Positions 53,756 to 62,760 of a stretch of 64,000 bases of DNA are shown piece by piece. The stretch lies in NCBI RefSeq assembly GCF_900491745.1, contig NZ_UETR01000001.1, positions 248,001-312,000 on the forward strand, read 5' to 3'. Source of the DNA: Amarolinea aalborgensis. GTDB taxonomy: Bacteria > Chloroflexota > Anaerolineae > SSC4 > Amarolineaceae. How positions within the stretch are numbered: position 1 is the first letter of the stretch; each line of letters starts with the position of its first letter. The notes under the pieces are model-generated. The model was not told the DNA's origin and made no database searches. It saw nothing but the letters and a program-made list of their open reading frames with translations. A program made the translations under genes and the position numbers.

Positions 53756-55648
53756 ATGTTCCCGGTAAACAGAACTTCGTCATTGCTCGGCCGCGTTCTA
53801 TTCCTTAGTCTCGTCTCTCTTCTCATACTCGCATGGGCACGCACCAGCGCGGCCAACGTGGAACCACGTGATCCATTCCCCTGGGATGAGAATCTATCGG
53901 GATGGACCCAGGTCACATCGCTGCCGGCGAGAATAGACAGCGCGGCCGCGGCTGCTGTGGGCGACTGGCTTTTCATCTTGGGGGGACGCGACAGCGATGG
54001 TACTGCCCTGAACACTGTTCAGCGCGCGCATATGAACCCGGATGGCTCCCTGGGTGGTTGGCAAACGGTCACCCCTGCGCTGCCACAGGCACTGTATGGG
54101 CATACCGCTGCGGCGGCGGGCAACCGCATGTACGTGGTCGGCGGATTTGGCAATGATTATGTGCGCAGCGTCTACATGGCTGTTGTGCAGGGCGATGGTT
54201 CGCTAAGCGCCTGGCAAAGCCTGCAATCGCTGCCCGGAGGGCAAGAACGAACCAATCATGCAGTTGCCATCGCGTCTCAGAACCTGTATGTTTTGGGAGG
54301 GCAGCAGGCGTCCGGTGTCCTAAATACGGTCTGGCGCACATCTATCCGCGCCGACGGTACGATAGATAATTGGACGCCGGCGCGTGCACTGCCAACTGCA
54401 CTGTATCGGCTGAGCGTTGTTGCCTACAACGACCGTCTGTACGTCATCGGTGGGCGGCCAGATGCAAACTCCGTCTCTCGGCACGTCTACTCGGCCGTGG
54501 TGGCAAGCGATGGGAGCCTGGGAAGTTGGCGTACGCTCGAGAATATCCTGGCGGCCGGGCGCGCTGATCAAGTTACCATCGCCGATCAATCCAAGCTGTT
54601 TGTGGTTGGCGGTACGGATGGCAGCAACTTGCAGCAAACGGTATTCATCTATGGCTTGACGGCTGACGGGGGATTGGCGCCGCTGCCGTCAGGCACCCCT
54701 CTGCCGGCGCCGCGTTCGCGCGCAGCCAGCGTGCTCAGCCAGGGCCATTATGTGTACCTGGCAGGCGGGCTTCAGAGCAGCGACCAGTCCAGTAACAGCG
54801 TTTTGTTGGGACGCATCGTGACCAATACGCCTACGGTGACGCCTACGCCCACGCGTACACCAACGCCTACGTACACGCCTACGCGAACACCGACTGCCAC
54901 CCCAGTGTTTCGAGCGCGGGCGTATGCGCCAGACATCCGCTTCGCGTTTACGCCAACACCAACCCCTACACGCACACCAACGCCAACGGCGACCTGGACG
55001 CCAACGGCGACCTGGACGAGCACATTTACCCCGACACCGTCTAGGACTCCGACGCCCACGCGTACACGGACGCCGACGCGCACCCCCACGCGTTTCCCGA
55101 CGCCTACGCCAACCCCGACCTGGACCTCGACGCTGATACCCTTACCCACATCAACACCAACACCGACGCTCAACCGACGCATTTTCCAGGGCCGCCTCGA
55201 GTTAATCGGCGGCTCTCCGATTCGGAACTATTACCATGTGCAAATCTGGGGATCGAACCAACCGGCGGATTTGGGGCAATGGTTAGCCAATGATTTCACC
55301 AATACCCGCGGTGAGTTTAGTCTGCAGGTAGATGATACCAACTTTGCCTACTATCATATCTGGTTGGAGCCTATTCAACAACCATATCAGTTCTATGCGG
55401 CGACGGCCGGGCCGGGCGGCACGGTGATCTCGAATCGCCAGATTCGCTACAGCAACCCTGTCAGCGGAGTCTACGCGGGTAATGTCTTTACGCTGATGCC
55501 AAGCAGCGGCAGCAATGGTTGGAATCCAACCGTTGGCAACTCATACTCGAACCATGCCGAGTCATGGAGGATGTATGGCCCCTTGCGTCTCGAAAACGCT
55601 GCGGCAGGCGATCTGAGCGTGCCGTTGTGGTACAATAACAGTAACTGA
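53756..55648 (+). CDS. Kelch-repeat surface protein with Thr-Pro stalk
   Basis: The start ATG 53756 has GAGGAGG upstream. The 630-residue protein has a signal peptide (LGRVLFLSLVSLLILAWA), then about six kelch blades at about 40-350 (LFILGGRDSDGT, MYVVGGFGND, LYVLGGQQASG, LYVIGGRPDA, LFVVGGTDGS, VYLAGGLQSS). After a Thr-Pro stalk, a C-terminal domain from about 475 (RRIFQGRLELIGGSPIRNYYHVQIWGS ... YAATAGPGGTV) is homologous to the carboxypeptidase-regulatory-like domain of the three DNRLRE proteins. No membrane anchor follows. It is probably secreted and binds surface partners. Confidence 0.85.
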   Translation: MFPVNRTSSLLGRVLFLSLVSLLILAWARTSAANVEPRDPFPWDENLSGWTQVTSLPARIDSAAAAAVGDWLFILGGRDSDGTALNTVQRAHMNPDGSLGGWQTVTPALPQALYGHTAAAAGNRMYVVGGFGNDYVRSVYMAVVQGDGSLSAWQSLQSLPGGQERTNHAVAIASQNLYVLGGQQASGVLNTVWRTSIRADGTIDNWTPARALPTALYRLSVVAYNDRLYVIGGRPDANSVSRHVYSAVVASDGSLGSWRTLENILAAGRADQVTIADQSKLFVVGGTDGSNLQQTVFIYGLTADGGLAPLPSGTPLPAPRSRAASVLSQGHYVYLAGGLQSSDQSSNSVLLGRIVTNTPTVTPTPTRTPTPTYTPTRTPTATPVFRARAYAPDIRFAFTPTPTPTRTPTPTATWTPTATWTSTFTPTPSRTPTPTRTRTPTRTPTRFPTPTPTPTWTSTLIPLPTSTPTPTLNRRIFQGRLELIGGSPIRNYYHVQIWGSNQPADLGQWLANDFTNTRGEFSLQVDDTNFAYYHIWLEPIQQPYQFYAATAGPGGTVISNRQIRYSNPVSGVYAGNVFTLMPSSGSNGWNPTVGNSYSNHAESWRMYGPLRLENAAAGDLSVPLWYNNSN

Positions 55649-55670
55649 GTCAAGAAGGGTAGAGACATGT

Positions 55671-58600
55671 ATGGCTGAACATGAGACTACTGTTCAACCC
55701 ACGTTGCTGGCAATCTTGCAGAGTAAGTGGGTGGGGGGAAGCAGCGACACACTGCCGCTTTCTCGCCCAGTCATCCGCATCGGGCGTGGGCTTGACAACG
55801 ACATCGTAGTTCAGCATCCGAGCGTTTCCACACATCACCTGGAAATGACCATTCACAGCGGCAGCGCGGAGGTGCGCGATCTGCAGTCTCGCAACGGATC
55901 GGTTATCGGTGGGCAACGTCTGCCTGCTCTGCAACCGGTCAGCGTTCAGTTTGGCATGACAATCCGGCTTGCAGGATGCCTGGATTTGCAGTTACTGGCC
56001 GCGGAAGCAACGCTGCCGGCTGTAATCACCCCTGAGCGAGTCTACTTGAGACCCCAGGCCAGCCCAGGATTGGTGATCTGGCCGCAAGGCGGTCTGTTGA
56101 TGCATCTCGTCCTCGATGATCAGCCCACCAGGATCGGTCGCAACCGCGAGAACGATGTCGTCGTCAACCACCCTGCGATTTCCCGGCAACACGCGGAACT
56201 CGTCAAGCAGTCTGACGGATGGCATTTGCGCGATTTACAGAGCAGCCAGGGTTTGACGTTTGGCAACACACGGATCCAGGAGAAGCTGGTAACGCCTGGC
56301 GACACCTTCTTCATCGGCAACCAGGTCATGTTACAGTTTCGTTTGCTCGCTTTTGTGAGCGAAGAGATGGCGGTGCGGCGCGCGCGCATCACACCGGCAT
56401 CGAGCCGGACACAGCTACTGCAGCTTGAAGGGAAGAATACGATTCGTATTGGACGCGCGCCTGACAATGACATTCATCTCAGTGATGGCCGCGTATCCCG
56501 CTACCATGCCGTTATCGAGCGCGTAGGTATGCGTTATCGAATTCGTGATTTGCGCAGCGACAACGGCACCTTTGTCAACGATCGTCGGGTTGAACAGGAA
56601 AAAGTCATCAACCCCGGTGACGTCATTCAAGTGGCTACGACCAAACTCCGCTTTGCGACCGACGGCCTTCATTCGACAGACGAGGACTATGGCCTGCGCC
56701 TGGACCTGCTTCGACTCCACAAACGTGTCAACAATCAAAAGGACCTTTTGCAGGATATCTCGTTGTCCATCCCTCCGTGTACGTTCGTGGCTCTGGTCGG
56801 CACCACCGGTGCGGGCAAATCCACCCTGCTCGATGCCATGAACGGATTCCGGCCCGCATCGCATGGGCAAGTCTTGATCAACGGCGTGAGTCTGTACCAG
56901 CACTTCGATGCTTTTCGAGCTGAACTTGGCTACGTGCCCCAAGACGATATCATGCATCGCGAACTGACCGTCTTCGAGGCGCTCGACTACGCTGGTCGCC
57001 TGAGGATGCCGGCGGATACCAGCGTGCGGGAACGGCATCATCGGATACAAGAGGTGTTGGGCGAACTGCATTTGGAGCAGCAGCGGGATTTACCCATCCA
57101 CAAGTTGAGCGGGGGACAACGCAAACGGGTCAGCATCGGCATCGAATTGTTGACCAAACCCCGTTTGTTCTTCCTGGATGAGGCAACCTCAGGCCTGGAT
57201 CCAGGCACCGAGTCTGAGTTGATGCAGCTGCTGCGCAATTTGACCAGCGACCCCCGTGAGGGGCGCACGATCATCCTGGTAACGCACGCCACGAAAAACG
57301 TCAGCTTGTGCGACCAGGTTATTTTCCTGACGAGGGGCGGACACCTGGCGTTTTTTGGCACGTCGGAAGAGGCGCTAACCTATTTTGAGCAGTTTTGGAG
57401 TGAACAGCAGAGACGCCTCAAACCTGTCTTTGAATTCGATGACATTTATGACTTGCTTGATCCTGATAAGGCTCTGGCAAATACCGCGACTGAGAAACAG
57501 AAATTGGCTGCCGCCGCCGAATGGTCCAAACGATACCGGCAGTCTCCCTATTACCGCACGCACGTGATTGATGGTTTACGTCATGTGCAAACGGGCAATC
57601 TGGCAGTAAACCAGAGTATGGCAACGCGTAAACGGCCACCGGTTTCTGCCTTCCGCCAGTTTGGCATCTTGAGTTCGCGTTACTGGGCGGTGATGCGCCG
57701 GGACCCGAAGAACCTGCTCATTTTGTTGTTGCAGGCGCCCCTGATTGGGCTGATGTCTTTCATTAATTACAACCAAGCAATCTTCGATCGCAATGACGGC
57801 AACCCGATGCAAGCACTCACGACGATTTTTCTCGCGGTGATCATCGTCTTGCTCTTTGGCACGGTCAACTCCGCGCGCGAAATCACCAAAGAAATCTCGG
57901 TCTATAGACGTGAGCGTATGGTCAACCTCGAGATTGGTCCTTACATCTTGAGTAAGGTGTTCGTTGGCATTCTCCTGTGCCTTTACCAGGTGGCGGTGTA
58001 CCTGGCATTTACTTTGTTATCAACCGACTGGCCCACGATGTCAACGGGAGCTTGGGGCGGAATCTACACGACGTTGACCCTGGCCAGTATGTCGGGAATT
58101 ATGCTCGGGCTCCTACTCTCGTCTCTTTCCAGTAGTGACGGGCAGGCCGTCGCCCTGATTCCGGTCATCTTGATTCCTCAATTTATCTTTGCCGGCGTTT
58201 TGATGCCAGACCTGGTCAAGAGTATGCCTGCTGTGTCACAGATCGCCACCAGCAAGTGGGCGGTGTCTGCCCTGGCAACCATCACCGAGGCAGACAAGGC
58301 AGGCGAGATACGAATGAAAAGCCAGATGCCCGATCTGACACAGCAAACTGAACAGGCGCGCCGGTCATGTGAAGCGGAAATGCAGTTGCGAATTCAGTCC
58401 GAGACGGAGCGGGTGGTCAACGAGCGCCTCGAAGAGGAAGTGCAGAAGGTGTTGGCGACCGAGGTCCAAAAAGAAACGGACCGAATCATGCGTGAACAGA
58501 CCGAATCGGCTCAGAACAAAGCTGAGGCCGAGGCGCGACGCCAGGGAGGCATCTTCGTCACTGAGCAAGATATTCGTAGCGCCCGCCAACGGGCCGCGAC

Positions 58601-58922
58601 ACAGGTGGCGAACAAGCGTCCGCAGGTTGAAGCGCAAGTGCGTGCTCAGATGGAACCGCAGGTGCGGTTGCAGGTGCGTGAACAGTTGACAAACGCTGTG
58701 CGCCCGCAAGTAGAAGCCTCTGTACGGGAAGAAGCCGCCAAGGCAGGAAAGGACTGTGCCCAAATCACTGTGCAGGTGCCCGATATTCCCAATCCAATAG
58801 ACCAGCTGCCCGCAGAGCTGTTTGACACGCCTCCCTGGAAAGCATGGGTTGCGATGACAACGATCATGTTGGCCGTGCTGGGCATGATCTTCTTGTCACA
58901 GTATCGTAAGGACATTCGTTAG
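55671..58922 (+). CDS. ABC transporter with three FHA domains (Rv1747-like) and a helical insertion
   Basis: The 1083-residue fusion has three N-terminal FHA domains: about 18-100 (IGRGLDNDI, STHHLE, SRNGSV), about 130-215 (IGRNRENDV, SRQHAE, SSQGLT) and about 245-325 (IGRAPDNDI, SRYHAV, SDNGTFVN). The second lacks the Asn-Gly pair. The ABCG-type NBD spans about 345-600 (Walker A GTTGAGKST, signature LSGGQRKR, Walker B LFFLDEATSGLD). The membrane domain starts near 680. Between its last two helices lies about 180 residues of charged heptad-like helix (about 874-1053). Family knowledge: Mycobacterium Rv1747 has two FHA domains, is phosphorylated by PknF and exports cell-wall lipid. Confidence 0.93.
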   Translation: MAEHETTVQPTLLAILQSKWVGGSSDTLPLSRPVIRIGRGLDNDIVVQHPSVSTHHLEMTIHSGSAEVRDLQSRNGSVIGGQRLPALQPVSVQFGMTIRLAGCLDLQLLAAEATLPAVITPERVYLRPQASPGLVIWPQGGLLMHLVLDDQPTRIGRNRENDVVVNHPAISRQHAELVKQSDGWHLRDLQSSQGLTFGNTRIQEKLVTPGDTFFIGNQVMLQFRLLAFVSEEMAVRRARITPASSRTQLLQLEGKNTIRIGRAPDNDIHLSDGRVSRYHAVIERVGMRYRIRDLRSDNGTFVNDRRVEQEKVINPGDVIQVATTKLRFATDGLHSTDEDYGLRLDLLRLHKRVNNQKDLLQDISLSIPPCTFVALVGTTGAGKSTLLDAMNGFRPASHGQVLINGVSLYQHFDAFRAELGYVPQDDIMHRELTVFEALDYAGRLRMPADTSVRERHHRIQEVLGELHLEQQRDLPIHKLSGGQRKRVSIGIELLTKPRLFFLDEATSGLDPGTESELMQLLRNLTSDPREGRTIILVTHATKNVSLCDQVIFLTRGGHLAFFGTSEEALTYFEQFWSEQQRRLKPVFEFDDIYDLLDPDKALANTATEKQKLAAAAEWSKRYRQSPYYRTHVIDGLRHVQTGNLAVNQSMATRKRPPVSAFRQFGILSSRYWAVMRRDPKNLLILLLQAPLIGLMSFINYNQAIFDRNDGNPMQALTTIFLAVIIVLLFGTVNSAREITKEISVYRRERMVNLEIGPYILSKVFVGILLCLYQVAVYLAFTLLSTDWPTMSTGAWGGIYTTLTLASMSGIMLGLLLSSLSSSDGQAVALIPVILIPQFIFAGVLMPDLVKSMPAVSQIATSKWAVSALATITEADKAGEIRMKSQMPDLTQQTEQARRSCEAEMQLRIQSETERVVNERLEEEVQKVLATEVQKETDRIMREQTESAQNKAEAEARRQGGIFVTEQDIRSARQRAATQVANKRPQVEAQVRAQMEPQVRLQVREQLTNAVRPQVEASVREEAAKAGKDCAQITVQVPDIPNPIDQLPAELFDTPPWKAWVAMTTIMLAVLGMIFLSQYRKDIR

Positions 58923-58940
58923 CTCACTGTGGGAGCAGGC

Positions 58941-59813
58941 ATGGCCAATCAACCTGTTCAGTCGAGAAAAACCGAATCGTTTCTTATCCAGGTTTCGCTG
59001 CTTGACTACCTGCATGTGGCTGTGGGCACCGATGTCGGCCTGGTGCGAAGGCATCAAGAGGATGCGGTTGGCTGGCGTGTTGCGACGGATCCGCGAGTAC
59101 TTGCCCACAAAGGGGCGATATTTGTTCTAGCGGATGGCATGGGCGGGCACGCAGCAGGTGAAATTGCCAGCCAAATGGCGGTTGACAGGATCGTTACGGC
59201 TTATTACCAAGATCCAGTGATCGGCATTACTGACAGCCTAAGACACGCTCTAGACAGGGCTAGCCAGAGCATCTATGTCGAAAACAGGCGAGCTAATCTC
59301 GGCGGACGCGCGCGGATGGGTACAACCACGACGGCCGTCGTCCTTCGTGGTCATGAACTCTATGTGGCGCATGTCGGTGATAGCCGGGCCTATTTGATTC
59401 GCGATAGACACATTCAGCAGTTGACAGAAGACCATTCCTGGGTGCAAGAACAGGTCCGTCGCGGCATATTGTCGCCCAGAGAGGCCCGTGCCCATCCCCG
59501 ACGACATGTAATCACACGATCACTGGGCCAACGCGCGCAGGCGAACGCTGATTATTATCCCGTCCGCCACATTGAACGAGGGGATGTGGTCCTGTTGTGC
59601 TCAGACGGCTTAACCGCCTATCTATCTGACAAAGAAATCTGCCAGGTTGTCTCTCAGGTTCATCCCGAGAAATCTGTCGTGTACCTGCTTGATGCTGCAA
59701 ATCAACGCGGCGGCAATGACAATGCGAGTTTGATGGTCATGAAACTTGAAGGACCGTCATTGGCTTGTGTGCGAACCCAAATAGAATCCTGGTTTAGAGG
59801 AGGCAATTCGTGA
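58941..59813 (+). CDS. Soluble PP2C Ser/Thr phosphatase
   Basis: The start is ATG 58941 (GGGAGCAGG upstream). The 290-residue protein is a complete PPM domain: RRHQEDAVG, LADGMGGHAAGEIASQMA, TTTTAVVL, VGDSRAYLIRD, LLCSDGL and GGNDNASLMV. There is no membrane helix. RRHQED keeps the Asp/Glu metal ligands. It is the second phosphatase of the island and the only soluble one. It overlaps the next FHA gene (GTGA) and follows the FHA-ABC gene by 18 bp, suggesting it acts on that transporter. Confidence 0.93.
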   Translation: MANQPVQSRKTESFLIQVSLLDYLHVAVGTDVGLVRRHQEDAVGWRVATDPRVLAHKGAIFVLADGMGGHAAGEIASQMAVDRIVTAYYQDPVIGITDSLRHALDRASQSIYVENRRANLGGRARMGTTTTAVVLRGHELYVAHVGDSRAYLIRDRHIQQLTEDHSWVQEQVRRGILSPREARAHPRRHVITRSLGQRAQANADYYPVRHIERGDVVLLCSDGLTAYLSDKEICQVVSQVHPEKSVVYLLDAANQRGGNDNASLMVMKLEGPSLACVRTQIESWFRGGNS

Positions 59814-60490
59814 CACTTCTCATATCTCATTGGTTGTTTGCGAGAGATATCCTGATAAGCAACGCGGTTGAATCGCATCCCATCGCTATGGTGCAAGTGC
59901 AAGAGGACCCTATTCTTGTGCTGTTACTTGGGATCATTGTCGTTTTGTTAATCGTTCTGATCGGCATCATGGTGTGGGGCTTGCGATCACCTACGGCCAT
60001 GGCGCAGCCCGCATCCAGGGCCGCCCCCATCGCGGCGGCTTCGAGATCGCGTGGAGGTCCTGGGTCGCGCCGAACTGTGGCCAGCCCAGATCGGGCGGGG
60101 TTCGTGCGTTCTGCGATCCAGGACACGCCGACGCCCCACCCATTTGCGCGCCCATACGTGACTGCGCCCACTCGCACACCTCCGATCGTGGAACGCGTGC
60201 CACACGCCGCGCTTTTGATTGACCGCCGCGATCCAGGAAGAAGATTCGACGTGTGGCCTGTTGTCAACATCGGGCGTTCCACCGACAATACACTACAAGT
60301 GTTGGACATGCTTGTGTCCAGGCGCCACGCTTGTTTGCGTCTGGAACAGCAGCGATACTGCCTGTTCGATCTTGGGAGCGCGAATGGGACCTTCGTGAAT
60401 AATCAACGCGTCAATGGGGCGCGTTTTCTGAGTGACGGCGATGTGTTGGCTTTCGGTGAAACCGAGTTCATGTTTCGGCAATTGGCATAG
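59810..60490 (+). CDS. TM - FHA protein
   Basis: The GTG 59810 start overlaps the phosphatase stop; ATG 59888 is possible and would leave the helix at the very N-terminus. A membrane helix lies at about 36-56 (ILVLLLGIIVVLLIVLIGIMVW), then a disordered Pro/Arg/Thr-rich linker. The C-terminal FHA at about 140-226 has VNIGRSTDNTLQV, SRRHACL and SANGTFVNNQRV. The phospho-Thr pocket is complete. It would act as a membrane-bound phosphoprotein reader next to the FHA-ABC transporter and the PP2C. Confidence 0.88.
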   Translation: MTLLISHWLFARDILISNAVESHPIAMVQVQEDPILVLLLGIIVVLLIVLIGIMVWGLRSPTAMAQPASRAAPIAAASRSRGGPGSRRTVASPDRAGFVRSAIQDTPTPHPFARPYVTAPTRTPPIVERVPHAALLIDRRDPGRRFDVWPVVNIGRSTDNTLQVLDMLVSRRHACLRLEQQRYCLFDLGSANGTFVNNQRVNGARFLSDGDVLAFGETEFMFRQLA

Positions 60491-60498
60491 TGTCTTTC

Positions 60499-61839
60499 AT
60501 GATGAAACGCCTACTTCTGATCAACCCGGCGCTTTACGCAAACGGGGGACGAGTGCCTAACGTGGCAGGCGCGGCTTCTATGGAGCCGCTCGCGCTGGCG
60601 TATGTCGCTGCGTTGACCCCCCCGGGATGGAAAATCACGATATGGGATGAGGTAATGGAGCCAATGCCCAACCCCACGGCAGCCGATCTGGTCGGCATCA
60701 GCACGATCACGGCGACGGCGCCGCGTGCCTATGAACTCGCATCTCAATTCAGGCATTTGGGTATCCCGGTGGTACTTGGGGGACCGCATCCTACCATGTT
60801 GCCAGATGAAGCAGCCCGTTATGCTGACGTCGTGTTTTCGGGGGAGGCGGAAGGAGCCTGGCCGCGTCTAGTCGAGGACTTCACGTCGGGCCATCTCAAG
60901 TCGCGTTACGAGGGTGGAGGGCCGCCATTAGTGCACAATCTTGTACCCAGGCGCGACCTGTATCAACATCGTTATGTGATCAACCTCATATCGGCTTCTC
61001 GCGGATGCCACTATCGCTGTGAGTTCTGTTCGATTTGGAAGTTTGACAGCGGTCGTTTACGTTTGAGACAAAAGGAGGATGTCTGGGCCGAATTGGAGAG
61101 CTGGCAGAGTGGATGGGCAACCCTTTTCACTGATGACAATATCATGGCTGATCGGGAATGGTCATTGGCCTTGTTCAGAGGAATGGCAGAGCGGGGTCTG
61201 CGGCGCCGTTTTGCTGTCCAGGCATCTTTGAGTATCGCTGATGATGATGAGCTTCTGTTCTGGCTGCAGCGTGCCGGCTGTTTTGCGATTATGACTGGTT
61301 TGGAATCAGTCAATGAAGAGAGCTTACGTGTGATGCGAAAAGGTGTCAATCTACGAATCGGCCCCGCAGCGTATCAAGCAAAGATTGCACAGATTCATGC
61401 ACACAGAATGATGGTAGCTGGCACCTTCATGTTTGGCAACGACGGTGACGGTCTCGATATCTTTGATCAGACCGTGAGCTTCGTAAAGGAGGCATCTGTT
61501 GATCTTGCGCACTTTGGTATCCTGGTGCCAGATCCTGGGACTGATCTCCATGCGCGCTTGCACGCAGAAGGTCGTTTGATTTTTACTTCGTATCCACAAG
61601 ATTATCGGCGTCATCATCTGGGACAGGCTCTTTTTGTTCCAGCCAAGATGACAACTCGACAACTCGAGGATGGCATGCGGCGCGCAACACATGAGATTGG
61701 TTGTTGGCCTGTTGCCGTGCAACGGGCATGGCGAACCTGGCGCCACACTCATAATTTCTTTGCTGCGCTAATTGCTCTTGTCTGGACGCGCTCGGGCCTG
61801 TTGGCGCGTGTAAGCGCCGACTACCAAGCAGTCACTTGA
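60499..61839 (+). CDS. B12-binding domain radical SAM enzyme
   Basis: The 446-residue protein has an N-terminal cobalamin-binding-like Rossmann domain at about 1-140 (LLLINPALY, EPLALAYVAALTPPG, DLVGISTITATAPRAY, VVLGGPHPTMLPDEA, FSGEAEGAWP). The radical SAM core from about 165 has the 4Fe-4S motif SRGCHYRCEFCSI (C-x3-C-x2-C). FTDDNIMADREW and LESVNEESL are typical of the BchE/HpnR-like group, which catalyses methylations, ring formations or rearrangements. The substrate is unknown. It sits inside the phospho-signalling series, 9 bp after an FHA gene, which is unexpected. Confidence 0.88.
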   Translation: MMKRLLLINPALYANGGRVPNVAGAASMEPLALAYVAALTPPGWKITIWDEVMEPMPNPTAADLVGISTITATAPRAYELASQFRHLGIPVVLGGPHPTMLPDEAARYADVVFSGEAEGAWPRLVEDFTSGHLKSRYEGGGPPLVHNLVPRRDLYQHRYVINLISASRGCHYRCEFCSIWKFDSGRLRLRQKEDVWAELESWQSGWATLFTDDNIMADREWSLALFRGMAERGLRRRFAVQASLSIADDDELLFWLQRAGCFAIMTGLESVNEESLRVMRKGVNLRIGPAAYQAKIAQIHAHRMMVAGTFMFGNDGDGLDIFDQTVSFVKEASVDLAHFGILVPDPGTDLHARLHAEGRLIFTSYPQDYRRHHLGQALFVPAKMTTRQLEDGMRRATHEIGCWPVAVQRAWRTWRHTHNFFAALIALVWTRSGLLARVSADYQAVT

Positions 61840-61862
61840 AGTCCTATGAAAGGAGATTCTCG

Positions 61863-62720
61863 ATGTCAGCATCATTTATCATCCGCGATCCTGCAGGACG
61901 TGAGTACCCTGTTGATGGCCCAATCAGTATTGGACGTTCTTCCTCTAATTCCATTCCGATTCAGGAGCCGCTTGCCTCTCGTCTACATTCGACGATTTTC
62001 CCATTTCAAAATACAATCCGTATTCGTGACGAGCACAGCACCAACGGGACTTTCGTCAACAATGCAGCTGTCACCGGGGAAGTTCAGCTAAACGTTGGAG
62101 ATCAGATCCAAATCGGCAATACTGTCTTCTACGTGACGCAAGCCCGCGCCAGAGTGAACAATCAGGAAACCAGGCAACCTATCCCCTATGCGAATGCGGG
62201 GGGCGAGCCGGGTGCTTGCCCATCTTGTCATCAGTCAACTTCGGTGCGATCCTCGGCCGATGCTCAATTGGCTGCGCCAGTACAGCCGAGCGATACCCTC
62301 GTCAAGGTGTTTACTATCTTCACGGCGCTTTTCTCTATCACAGGAGTCTTGCTTGTCATTGTCACCATTGCGCCTTTGCTACTCGGCGGCGCTTTCTTGG
62401 GCGGCTTTGGCGGCTATGGGAACAGCATCTATTCGGGCGCTATGTTCCTCAGTTTTTTGGCCGTGTTGATTGCCATGGCGCCGGTAGTTCTCTTGCTCGT
62501 GGTCGTCCCGTGGATGATGCGCAGTTACCTGGTGCGCTTGCACCGGCAGCAGATGGACGACTGGCAACGGGCAAACGCCAAATGGCACAATCTGCTTTAC
62601 TGTGAGGAATGTGCGGGCGTGTTTTTGGCGGGTCAAAAGCGGTTGATACCCCTGGAACACATGCAGGCCTTCTTGTACGAGATGGTGAATCAACGTGTCG
62701 TGATGGGTTTCTCTCTGTAG
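61863..62720 (+). CDS. FHA protein with two membrane helices and a CxxC pair
   Basis: The start is ATG 61863 with AAGGAG upstream. The 285-residue protein has an N-terminal FHA domain (SIGRSSSNSI, ASRLHSTI, HSTNGTFVNN) at about 5-90. A CPSC motif lies at about 117-120. Two membrane helices span about 148-180 and 195-222. A cytoplasmic tail contains YCEECAGVFLAG, whose CxxC may complete a zinc site with the first. The tail phrase C.ECAGVFL is typical of small zinc-ribbon domains. The role may be an FHA-based membrane scaffold. Confidence 0.85.
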   Translation: MSASFIIRDPAGREYPVDGPISIGRSSSNSIPIQEPLASRLHSTIFPFQNTIRIRDEHSTNGTFVNNAAVTGEVQLNVGDQIQIGNTVFYVTQARARVNNQETRQPIPYANAGGEPGACPSCHQSTSVRSSADAQLAAPVQPSDTLVKVFTIFTALFSITGVLLVIVTIAPLLLGGAFLGGFGGYGNSIYSGAMFLSFLAVLIAMAPVVLLLVVVPWMMRSYLVRLHRQQMDDWQRANAKWHNLLYCEECAGVFLAGQKRLIPLEHMQAFLYEMVNQRVVMGFSL

Positions 62721-62760
62721 GCATCATCTCAACTGGGTGAAATAGGATTTGGGAGACGAA

